A stretch of 64,000 bases of DNA from Kofleriaceae bacterium. GTDB taxonomy: Bacteria; Myxococcota_A; Polyangia; Haliangiales; Haliangiaceae. The notes beneath the pieces were generated by a model. That model had not been told where the DNA came from, ran no database searches, and saw nothing but the letters and a program-made list of their open reading frames with translations. The position numbers and the translations under genes were made by a program. Shown piece by piece: positions 45,212 through 53,537 of the stretch (its first letter is position 1; every line of letters begins with the position of its first letter). Location of the stretch: contig JANXOP010000207.1 in NCBI GenBank assembly GCA_025357755.1, positions 1 to 64,000 of the forward strand, read 5' to 3'.

Positions 45212-46521
45212 CCTGGCATGTCATCACTCGCGTCGGAGACACCGATGCTTTCGAGCCAGTTCTCGCTCTGACGGCGCCCCGCCTCTTCATCGGACTGCGG
45301 AGAGCAGGCGATCCGTTCGCGCTCGGTCCCGACATCGTTCGACAGATCGCGCAGAGCGCTGGCGCTGTCCCAGCCGACACTGCCATTGACCTTCTCACCC
45401 TGGCGGAGGCCGCTTTCGCGGCTGACCTCCGGATCCCACGCGATACCGCGTCGGATCGATGGACCCGATCGATTCGCCTCTACCTTCCGGTCTCCGCGCC
45501 TGCCGTCTGGACGCCCCTGCGTGCGCAGCTCCAAGCGCTGCTCGGCTTTCTGACGGGGGACGAGTGGGACCTCGAGTTCCGCGCGCAGCCTGCTCTCACA
45601 CCGCCGACGCTAGGCACCGCGCCACCGGCAACCAGTACAGTTTGCCTGTTCTCCGGAGGTCTCGACTCTCTCGTCGCTGGCATCGACCTACTCTCTCAAG
45701 GTTCGCCGGTCGCGCTCGTGGGCCACTACGGCGCCGGCATGACGAGCCCGATCCAGGAGCGCGTGCTCACACCGCTGCGCGGCAGATTTGGGCCGGCGCT
45801 GCGCGACTTCCGCTTTTTCGTCCAACCGCCAAAGGAGCACTCGGCGGGTGAGTCGAGCATGCGCTCGCGTTCCATTCTTTTCTTGGCGCTCGGCATCGCG
45901 GTTGCCTCCGCCCTTAACGCCAATCGGCTCGTCGTCGGCGAGAACGGCCTCATCTCGCTGAACGTGCCGCTCACGTTCTCCCGCCTCGGCACCAACAGCA
46001 CGCGCACGACACATCCGCACGTGCTCGTGATGCTGCGTGAGACCCTGCATTTCCTCGGGCTCACTATCGACGTCGACTTGCCCTATCGATTCCAGACGAA
46101 AGGCGAGATGCTGGCGTCGACGCAGGATCCGACGCTCCTCGCCGCCACCGCGCCACTCACGATGTCGTGCTCCCATCCGGAGATCGGCCGATACCATGGA
46201 GCGACGCCCGGCAATCACTGCGGTTACTGCGTCCCTTGCATCATCCGACGTGCTGCACTGATGCGAGCGGGAATGGCGCACGGGACCTATGACGTCGATC
46301 TGCTCCAAAGGCGACCGGGAATTGGAACAGGGACGGCAGCCGATCTGCGCGCCTTCGAGATGGCTATCGAGCGCTTCCGCCCGTTGTCGCGCACGGCGCA
46401 GGTCGCGGCAGTTCTCGCGACCGGCCCGATTCCCGACGCGGACATCGCTGACTACACCGACGTGTATGCGCGCGGTATGGTTGAAGTCGAGACGCTGCTG
46501 CAGGCTATTCCTCGCGTATGA
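45208..46521 (+). CDS. qatC: QatC, QueC-like PP-loop protein
   Basis: A 437-aa protein. The middle holds a PP-loop ATP pyrophosphatase motif FSGGLDSLVAG (about 149) as in QueC, which makes 7-cyano-7-deazaguanine. A Cys set (CSHPEIGRYHG, GNHCGYCVPCIIRRAA; about 321-350) matches the QueC-type zinc site. The N-terminal 140 residues are a family-specific domain. QatC is thought to modify a substrate in the Qat system. The ATG at 45208 overlaps qatB (ATGA), and its stop overlaps qatD in the same way. Confidence 0.9.
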   Translation: MTWHVITRVGDTDAFEPVLALTAPRLFIGLRRAGDPFALGPDIVRQIAQSAGAVPADTAIDLLTLAEAAFAADLRIPRDTASDRWTRSIRLYLPVSAPAVWTPLRAQLQALLGFLTGDEWDLEFRAQPALTPPTLGTAPPATSTVCLFSGGLDSLVAGIDLLSQGSPVALVGHYGAGMTSPIQERVLTPLRGRFGPALRDFRFFVQPPKEHSAGESSMRSRSILFLALGIAVASALNANRLVVGENGLISLNVPLTFSRLGTNSTRTTHPHVLVMLRETLHFLGLTIDVDLPYRFQTKGEMLASTQDPTLLAATAPLTMSCSHPEIGRYHGATPGNHCGYCVPCIIRRAALMRAGMAHGTYDVDLLQRRPGIGTGTAADLRAFEMAIERFRPLSRTAQVAAVLATGPIPDADIADYTDVYARGMVEVETLLQAIPRV

Positions 46522-47267
46522 CCGATCCGACGGAATACGTTGACGCCCACTGTCACCTAGATCTCTTTCCGGATCCCGCCGCACTCGTGCGTCGGATCGA
46601 CGAGCGTCGAGTACATACGATTGCGGTGACCAACGCCCCGTCTGTCTTCGGGCACACGGAACGGCTTGCAGCGAGTTCTCGCTACGTTCGCGCCGCCGCA
46701 GGCCTGCATCCCGAGCTCGTCGCGACGCACGGTGGCGAGCTCGACCAGCTCTGGCCGTGTCTCGAACGTACCCGCTACGTCGGCGAGGTAGGTTTGGACT
46801 TTTCGACAAATGATGCCGCGTTGCGGACGAGGCAGCGAACCGTGTTTGAGAAGATTCTCGAACGCTGCGCCGCGTTCCGCGACAAGACCATTACCGTGCA
46901 CTCGCGTCGCGCATCGTCGGACACGATCGATACGATTGGTGAGCGTTTCCCCGGCAAGGTCATCCTCCACTGGTTCACCGGGAGCCGACGCGAAGTCGAA
47001 CGCGCGGCGCGCCTCGGGCTCTACTTTTCGATCAATCCGGCAATGGTCAATTCGCAGAAAGGCCGCGAACTGGTCGACGCGATGCCGCGCGATCGGGTGC
47101 TCACCGAGAGCGACGGACCATTCGTAAAGCTCGGACCGCAACCTGCCGACCCGACGAGCGCGCCGATCGTTCTGAACTATCTGGCAAGAACGTGGCACCT
47201 TGAGGTCGAGCAGGTCGCGCGCGCCGTCCTTGCGAATCTCGAGCGATCAGTACAGCGCGAGGTATAG
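46518..47267 (+). CDS. qatD: QatD, TatD-like DNase
   Basis: A 249-aa metal-dependent hydrolase of the TatD family: DAHCHLDLF with the HxH metal motif (about 8-14), GEVGLDFS (about 92), HSRRAS (about 128), HWFTGS (about 151) and TESDGPF with the catalytic Asp (about 196). It is presumed to supply the nuclease activity of the Qat system. All metal ligands are present. Last gene of the qatABCD operon, whose genes are all within 4 bp of each other. Confidence 0.92.
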   Translation: MTDPTEYVDAHCHLDLFPDPAALVRRIDERRVHTIAVTNAPSVFGHTERLAASSRYVRAAAGLHPELVATHGGELDQLWPCLERTRYVGEVGLDFSTNDAALRTRQRTVFEKILERCAAFRDKTITVHSRRASSDTIDTIGERFPGKVILHWFTGSRREVERAARLGLYFSINPAMVNSQKGRELVDAMPRDRVLTESDGPFVKLGPQPADPTSAPIVLNYLARTWHLEVEQVARAVLANLERSVQREV

Positions 47268-47776
47268 GCTGAAGGCGCTAAGTTCGAAGCCTGGGAACGG
47301 CCCATGGCAACTGTGTCAGCACCGCTGACACCAATTGTCGCAGCAGTGCCGCGACAATCTTGGCGTCGGGGCGTTGTTGTCGCCGCGGATCGCAGGCAAG
47401 CGCGTGGGCGCGACGCGATGCATGGCGACGTCGCTCTGTCTTCTTGCGGCCGACGACGGCCACAAGACGGTCGGTTACCAGGATCAGGACGCGGCAGGCC
47501 AGGGCCTTGCGATCGTAGTCATGTCGGAGTTGTGGGGCGTCGTCGACGGATCGAGATCTTTCCCAAGCCTCGCGCTTGTACGATCCGTGCGTTGGGACGA
47601 GACTGAAGCCTCATGTGGTTGTGCCGGGCGGGTAGGCAGTTCGGATCACGCTCGCCGCTGTCCGATGTGCGTCGGTCCACCCGACGTCGAAACCGTCCCA
47701 CCCAACATCGAGGCCGTGACCGGCTTGCGCTCAAGGAGCTGTTCCCCGAGTAGGGGCGGTTCGCGGAGGAATACCC
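47268..47776. other. intergenic region between qatD and the GmrSD-type gene
   Basis: Apart from the hairpin pair, this 509-bp stretch shows no supported gene. The overlapping frames have no start signals or recognisable protein. It probably holds the promoter of the downstream gene, whose GGAGG ribosome-binding site lies at its right edge. Confidence 0.5.
47313..47358. other. two tandem perfect hairpins downstream of qatD
   Basis: GTGTCAGC-ACC-GCTGACAC (47313-47331) is followed by ATTGTCGC-9 nt-GCGACAAT (47334-47358), two perfect 8-bp stems side by side, 46 bp after the qatD stop. No T tract follows, so a classical terminator is doubtful. An RNA element, a 3'-end protector or recombination sites are possible. 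Confidence 0.6.
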
Positions 47777-49870
47777 GTGAAGGCAACCGAAGCAAGACTT
47801 CTCGACTTCCTCAAGAAGTCGCCGCAGTTCGTCATTCCGATCTACCAGCGCACCTACTCGTGGACCGAGAAAGAATGCCGGCAGCTTTGGGACGACGTCA
47901 TCCGCGCTGGAACAAGCCCCAACGTTTCGGTGCACTTCGTGGGGTCGATCGTCTACATCGAGCAGGGCCTATCCCAGGTCTCGCACCAAGCTCCACTGCT
48001 CGTGATCGATGGCCAGCAGCGGCTAACGTCCGCGGCCGTCTTGCTGTCCTCGTTGGCAAAAGCGCTTGGCGATACCGAGCCCGTGGAGGGGTTCTCCGCG
48101 CGCAAGGTGCGCAACTACTACCTCTTGAACCCGGAAGAGACGGGTGAACGCAACTACAAGCTACTCCTTACGCAGACCGACAAGAGCACGCTCACTGCGC
48201 TCGTCGCCGGTCGGGACTTACCGAAGGACGCGTCGCTGAGGATCAAGGACAACGCGGCACTGTTCGACGAGCTGATCGCGGGGTGCAAAGGGGACCTTGT
48301 TCCGTTGTGTCGCGGGCTGGCCAAGCTCGTGATCGTCGACGTCGCGCTGAGCCGCGAACACGACAACCCTCAACTCATCTTCGAGAGCATGAACTCGACG
48401 GGGCGCGAGCTGAGCCAGGCGGATCTGATTCGGAACTTCGTGCTGATGGGCCTCGAACCTGCGTTGCAGACCCGATTGTATGAAGACTTCTGGCGACCGA
48501 TGGAGGTCGACTTCGGCCAGGAGGCATATGGCACGCACTTCGATGCATTCATGCGCCACTACCTGACCGTGAAGTCAGGCGAGATTCCGAACGTGAGTGA
48601 AGTCTACGAAGCGTTCAAGGCCCACGCGCGCGCGCCGAAGACAGCCGCGGCCGGGGTCGAAGCCCTCGTGCGGGAGCTTCGCGACTACGCTCGCTACTTC
48701 TGCGCGATGGCACTCGGTGCGGAAAGCGATCCAGAACTCGGGCTAGCGTTTCAGGATCTGCGCGAACTCAAGGTCGATGTCGCATACCCTTTGCTGCTCG
48801 AGCTCTACGCCGACTACGTGGCCAAGGCTTTCCCTCGAGCTGACCTTGTCGCTGCCGTGCGCCTGATCGAAGCGTACGTGTTCCGTCGCGCGGTCTGCAC
48901 GATTCCGACCAACTCGATGAACAAGACGTTCGCGACATTCACAAAGGGCATCAAGAAGGAGAAGTACCTCGAGAGCCTACAGGCCCAGTTCTTGATGCTG
49001 CCGTCGTACCGTCGATTCCCAGGCGATGACGAGTTCCGGCGCGACCTTCAGACTCGCGATCTGTACAACTTCCGCAGCCGGAGTTACTGGCTGCGACGGA
49101 TCGAGAACCACGGCCGCAAGGAACGCGTCGACGTCGACGAGTACACGGTCGAGCACATTCTGCCGCAAAACGAGAATCTCGCCGCGGAGTGGAAATCGGC
49201 GCTAGGCGCTGACTGGGAGCGTGTGCAACAGACGTGGTTGCATACGCTCGGGAACCTCACGCTGACTCGTTACAACTCGGAATACAGCGATCATCCATTC
49301 CTCAAGAAGCGCGACATGAAGGGCGGCTTCAAGGTTAGCCCCCTCAACCTCAACGAGGGGCTCGGGCAGCTAGAGACCTGGGACGAGACAACGATCAAGT
49401 CTCGCGCTGAGAGGGTTGCGGGGCTTGCGCTCGCTGTCTGGCCTGGGCCAAGGCTTTCACCTGAGCTGCTGGCGTCTTACCGACCGAAGTCGACGCCAAC
49501 GTCGGTGCGAAGCATCGACGACTTTCCGCACCTCCTCGCGCAGCGCGAGCTCTTCGAGGCCTTTCGCAAGGCGGTCCTCGCCTTGGACCCATGCGTTTCG
49601 GAGGAGTTTCTGAAGCTCTATGTGGCTTATAAGGCCGAGACAAACTTCGTCGACGTGATCCCGCAGGCCAAACGCCTACTGATCGTGCTGAACATGCCGT
49701 TCCCAGCGATCCATGATCCCCGTGGCATGGGTAGGGACGTCACGGCTCTTGGCCGCTGGGGGAATGGGGATGTCGAGCTCGCGCTCTCGAAGCTCGACGA
49801 CCTACCCTACGTCGTCGGGTTGGTTCGTCAGTCGTTCGAGCGGCAGATGGGAAACGGCGGTGACGCCTGA
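47777..49870 (+). CDS. gmrSD: GmrSD-type DUF262/DUF1524 single-chain endonuclease
   Basis: A 697-aa protein. The DUF262 domain has IPIYQRTYSWTEKE (about 19-32) and the nucleotide-hydrolysis motif VIDGQQRLTS (about 75). The DUF1524 domain has the HNH-like motif VEHILPQN (about 458) followed by LGNLTLTRYNSEYSD. The last 110 residues resemble DUF5655. Single-chain GmrSD enzymes are type IV restriction systems that cut glucosylated or hydroxymethylated phage DNA and complement BREX or other methylation-based defence. GTG start with GGAGG 7 bases upstream. Confidence 0.9.
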   Translation: MKATEARLLDFLKKSPQFVIPIYQRTYSWTEKECRQLWDDVIRAGTSPNVSVHFVGSIVYIEQGLSQVSHQAPLLVIDGQQRLTSAAVLLSSLAKALGDTEPVEGFSARKVRNYYLLNPEETGERNYKLLLTQTDKSTLTALVAGRDLPKDASLRIKDNAALFDELIAGCKGDLVPLCRGLAKLVIVDVALSREHDNPQLIFESMNSTGRELSQADLIRNFVLMGLEPALQTRLYEDFWRPMEVDFGQEAYGTHFDAFMRHYLTVKSGEIPNVSEVYEAFKAHARAPKTAAAGVEALVRELRDYARYFCAMALGAESDPELGLAFQDLRELKVDVAYPLLLELYADYVAKAFPRADLVAAVRLIEAYVFRRAVCTIPTNSMNKTFATFTKGIKKEKYLESLQAQFLMLPSYRRFPGDDEFRRDLQTRDLYNFRSRSYWLRRIENHGRKERVDVDEYTVEHILPQNENLAAEWKSALGADWERVQQTWLHTLGNLTLTRYNSEYSDHPFLKKRDMKGGFKVSPLNLNEGLGQLETWDETTIKSRAERVAGLALAVWPGPRLSPELLASYRPKSTPTSVRSIDDFPHLLAQRELFEAFRKAVLALDPCVSEEFLKLYVAYKAETNFVDVIPQAKRLLIVLNMPFPAIHDPRGMGRDVTALGRWGNGDVELALSKLDDLPYVVGLVRQSFERQMGNGGDA

Positions 49871-50108
49871 GGAAGTCACTTCTCGCGTTCGCCATGGAAG
49901 CCCTACGCAACCGTTAGTATCCAAAGACGCTTCGAATGACAGCTAAACGAAGCTCGCGTAGATCGCGTCGAACACATCCCCGGCGGAAGAACAACAAGAT
50001 CGAGCTAATGGCCGTCGCCGTCGAGCGTGACTCGCTGCTGCCACTCGACGAACGCGAAGGCCAGTCACGACCCGTCTCGCGCTTGCTCGTGTCGAGGCTG
50101 CCTTGAGG

Positions 50109-53100
50109 ATGACCGATGGTGTCCTACGGTTGGCGGCAACTGATCTCGCCAATCACATCAGCTGCGAACACCTCACCACCCTCAGCCTCCACGTCGCCCG
50201 CGGCGAACTCGGCGCCTTCACCAACTTCGATCCGGTTCTCGAGATCCTTGCTGAACGCGGTGCCGCCCACGAGGCTGCATTCCTCGCGCATCTCCGCGGA
50301 ACTGGAGTCCGCGTCGAATCGGCACAAGCTCTTCCGTCTCCACTACTGTTGATGGAAGAAGGCGTCCACGTCATTTTTCAAGCTCAGCTCGTCGAAGGAT
50401 TCTGGGCAGGCCGCGCAGACTTCTTGCTCAGAGTCGACCAGCCGTCCGCTCGCTGGCCGTGGAGCTATGAGGTCATCGACACGAAACTGGCAACGGAGAC
50501 TCGTGCTGGCGCGATTCTCCAGCTTTGCGTCTACTCCGAACTCGTTGCAACCCTTCAGGGGGTGTCTCCGGCATGGATGCACATCGTCAAACCCGGTGCG
50601 AACTTTCCTCGCGCCTCTTACCGTTTCGACGAGTACGCCGCGATCTTTCGAGCGATTCGTCGGGACCTTGAGGCACGGACAACGACCGAGACCGCGACCT
50701 ACCCCGAACCGAGAGCACACTGCGACAACTGCAACTGGCGCTCGCGCTGCGACGCGCAACGTCGGCAGGACGATCACCTCTCGCTTGTGGCAGGTCTTAG
50801 CCAGCTCCATCAACGAGAGTTGAATCGAGTCGGGTTCGCGAGCCTTTCGGCACTCGCGACCGCACCGAACCCGTGGCCACACACGCCCGAGCGTGGCAGC
50901 AAAGCGACCTATGGTCGGCTCGTTGACCAAGCTCGCCTGCAGGTCGCTGCACGTGAGCTCGAAGTCCCACCTTTCGAACTATTGCCGTTGGAAGCCGAGC
51001 GTGGATTCGCGCGACTGCCGGAGCCAAGCGCGGGGGATGTGTTTCTCGATCTGGAGGGGGACCCGTTCATCGGCGATGCCGGCCGCGAGTACCTCTTCGG
51101 ATGGATCACTGTCGGCGGTGGCTACGAGGCCCAGTGGGCGGTCGATGATGCGCAGGAACGGGCGGCGTTCGAACACCTAATCGATGCACTCATGACTCGC
51201 TGGGCCATACACCCGACGATGCACATATATCACTATGCGCACTACGAGCCGACAGCGATGAAGCGCCTCATGAGCCGTTATGCGACCCGAAGCGAAGAAG
51301 TGGACCGTCTGCTGCGCGCTGGACGCTTCGTGGATCTGCACTCGGTCACGCGCCAGGCTCTTCGCGCCGGAGTCGAGTCCTACAGCATCAAGTCGCTGGA
51401 GCCGATCTTCGGATATTCGCGAGAGATTGGTCTAGATGCTGCTGGCATAAGCCACCGGAAAGTTAAGGTGGCGCTTCAACGCGGCATTCCCGATGCGATC
51501 GTTTCCAGCTGGCGCATCGATGTTGAAGCCTACAACCGCGACGACTGCGCCGCAGCCGCCAAGCTCTATCGGTGGCTCGAAGTTCAACGCGAGGCCATCA
51601 TTGCATCGGGGACGAATATCGAACGCCCCGTCCCTCTAGACGGGCGTTCTACCGAAGAGAGCGCAGCACGCGCTGCACGTAAGGCGATAGCAGATCGCCT
51701 GTTAGCATCGCTCCCCGATCTCGCACAACGTTCGGATGACGACAATGGGCGATGGCTCCTCGCTCACCTGGTCGATTGGTACCAGCGTGAACTCAAGCCG
51801 GAGTACTGGGACTACTTTCGACTCGTGGAGATGCCAGATCCGGAACGGCTGGATGAGCCGAAGGCGATCGCTGGTCTCGAGCACCTTGGATGCGTCGCGC
51901 GAACTAAACTGAAAATCCCGATCGACCGTTATCGGTTTCCGCCGCAGGAGGTACTCCTCGAGCCCGAGACTGATCTGTTCGCGAGGTTCGCGAGTGGTGA
52001 TCTGCTCACGAGTGGTGAAGGAATCCAGAAGATCGGCGAGGTCGTCGTGGTCGATACCGACAACTGGACGATCGATGTCAAGAAGACCAAGCGCACCGCG
52101 GACGTCCATCCGACATCAGTGATCGCCAGAACAATCATTCAGCCAGGGGAAAAGGAGCGCGCGATCGTAGCCCTCGCTACAGGGGTTGCAAACGACGGGT
52201 TCCCACGCGACGACTTGCCCTCTCTAGAACGCGATCTCCTTCTGCGGCGACACCCGCGCGGCCTGCCTCTCCATGACGGAGACCTTCGCGCGCCGTCGGA
52301 GTCGACCCTTGATTGTGCGCGTAGGATAGCGCTCAACCTCGACGGAACCGTTCTGCCGATCCAAGGCCCGCCGGGCGCTGGCAAGACATTCATTGCGACG
52401 GAAATGATCCTCGAACTGCTTCGTGCCGGACGTCGCGTAGGTGTCGCTGCCACGAGCCACAAGGTTGTCCGGAACCTGGTCGCGCGAGTGTCGCGTGAAG
52501 CGATCTCGCGGGGTATCAAGCTGCGCGCGATGCTTCGAAACGATGGGGAGGGCGGAGAGGCAATCAAGTGGGTGCACGAGACAGTCGAAAGCTCGGACAT
52601 TGAGGCACGTCTTCGGTCCCTCAATCTGGCGGGAAGCACAGCTTGGCTTTTCGCGCGAGCCAAACTCGCACGCGCGTTCGACGTGATCTTCATCGATGAA
52701 GCTGGGCAGATGTCACTTGCAGACGCGCTTGCGTGCGCGCAGGCCGCTCGTAGCCTGGTCCTTGTCGGCGATCCGCAGCAGCTTCAACAACCGATCAAGG
52801 GCACTCATCCAGACGGCGTCCGACTATCGGCACTTCAGCATCTTCTTGGCACCGACGAAACAATCGCGAGAGACCGAGGTCTGTTCCTGGAGCAGACCTG
52901 GCGAATGCATCCAAGTCTTTGCGCGTTCACATCAGAACAGTTCTATGAGTGCCGACTAACCGCGTCTCCGTCACTCGATCGGCAGACAGTTGCAACGCCG
53001 GTCTTCACATCGGCCGGACTCTACCACCTTCCCGTCGTCCACCACGGCAATCAAAACCGAAGCACCGAAGAAGCTGCCGCAGTGGCATCGCTAGTCCTGA

Positions 53101-53537
53101 GGTGCCTAGAATCAGGATCATCGTGGTCCGACGCAGAGGGTCGCCAACACTCACTTGCCGTCGATGATTTCCGAGTTGTTGCGCCCTACAACGCGCATGT
53201 TGCCTCGCTTCGCGATGCCTTTCGAAGACTTGGGATCGCGGTCCCAGTTGGAACGGTGGACAAGTTTCAGGGCCAAGAGGCTCCTATCGCCATCTATTCG
53301 ATGGCAACTTCGGACCCACAGGACGCGCCACGAGGTCTGTCATTTCTATACGATCGCCATCGCCTCAACGTTGCAACGTCACGGGCGCGATGCGTAAGCG
53401 TACTCGTTTACAACCCGAAGCTGTTACGACCGGACTGCCAAACGCCAATGCACCTCCATCTCGCGAGCGCTCTATGTCGCTTCGTTGAGCTTGCAGAGGA
53501 GATGTCGACGATGTCGACTACTCTAACAAGCACTTGA
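50109..53537 (+). CDS. RecB-like nuclease / DNA2-NAM7 helicase fusion (TM0106 type)
   Basis: A protein of about 1142 aa. N-terminal Cas4/RecB-like nuclease with YEVIDTKLA (about 120) and GAILQLCVYSEL, and a Cys set CDNCNWRSRC (about 205) that could bind Fe-S. A DnaQ/RNase H-like TM0106 segment has DVFLDLEGDPF (about 310). The C-terminal SF1B helicase has GPPGAGKTF (about 752), VIFIDEAGQMSLAD (about 858), VGDPQQLQQP, and VATSRARCV near the end. Start at ATG 50109; TTG 50103 with GAGG at better spacing is possible. Its last 20 bp overlap the end of brxL, which runs the opposite way. Likely a defence-island DNA-processing enzyme. Confidence 0.87.
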   Translation: MTDGVLRLAATDLANHISCEHLTTLSLHVARGELGAFTNFDPVLEILAERGAAHEAAFLAHLRGTGVRVESAQALPSPLLLMEEGVHVIFQAQLVEGFWAGRADFLLRVDQPSARWPWSYEVIDTKLATETRAGAILQLCVYSELVATLQGVSPAWMHIVKPGANFPRASYRFDEYAAIFRAIRRDLEARTTTETATYPEPRAHCDNCNWRSRCDAQRRQDDHLSLVAGLSQLHQRELNRVGFASLSALATAPNPWPHTPERGSKATYGRLVDQARLQVAARELEVPPFELLPLEAERGFARLPEPSAGDVFLDLEGDPFIGDAGREYLFGWITVGGGYEAQWAVDDAQERAAFEHLIDALMTRWAIHPTMHIYHYAHYEPTAMKRLMSRYATRSEEVDRLLRAGRFVDLHSVTRQALRAGVESYSIKSLEPIFGYSREIGLDAAGISHRKVKVALQRGIPDAIVSSWRIDVEAYNRDDCAAAAKLYRWLEVQREAIIASGTNIERPVPLDGRSTEESAARAARKAIADRLLASLPDLAQRSDDDNGRWLLAHLVDWYQRELKPEYWDYFRLVEMPDPERLDEPKAIAGLEHLGCVARTKLKIPIDRYRFPPQEVLLEPETDLFARFASGDLLTSGEGIQKIGEVVVVDTDNWTIDVKKTKRTADVHPTSVIARTIIQPGEKERAIVALATGVANDGFPRDDLPSLERDLLLRRHPRGLPLHDGDLRAPSESTLDCARRIALNLDGTVLPIQGPPGAGKTFIATEMILELLRAGRRVGVAATSHKVVRNLVARVSREAISRGIKLRAMLRNDGEGGEAIKWVHETVESSDIEARLRSLNLAGSTAWLFARAKLARAFDVIFIDEAGQMSLADALACAQAARSLVLVGDPQQLQQPIKGTHPDGVRLSALQHLLGTDETIARDRGLFLEQTWRMHPSLCAFTSEQFYECRLTASPSLDRQTVATPVFTSAGLYHLPVVHHGNQNRSTEEAAAVASLVLRCLESGSSWSDAEGRQHSLAVDDFRVVAPYNAHVASLRDAFRRLGIAVPVGTVDKFQGQEAPIAIYSMATSDPQDAPRGLSFLYDRHRLNVATSRARCVSVLVYNPKLLRPDCQTPMHLHLASALCRFVELAEEMSTMSTTLTST

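Noticed and set aside
47335-48147. A 270-aa plus-strand frame across the gap after qatD
   Set aside because: It runs into the GmrSD-type gene in another frame, has no ribosome-binding site and shows no domain.
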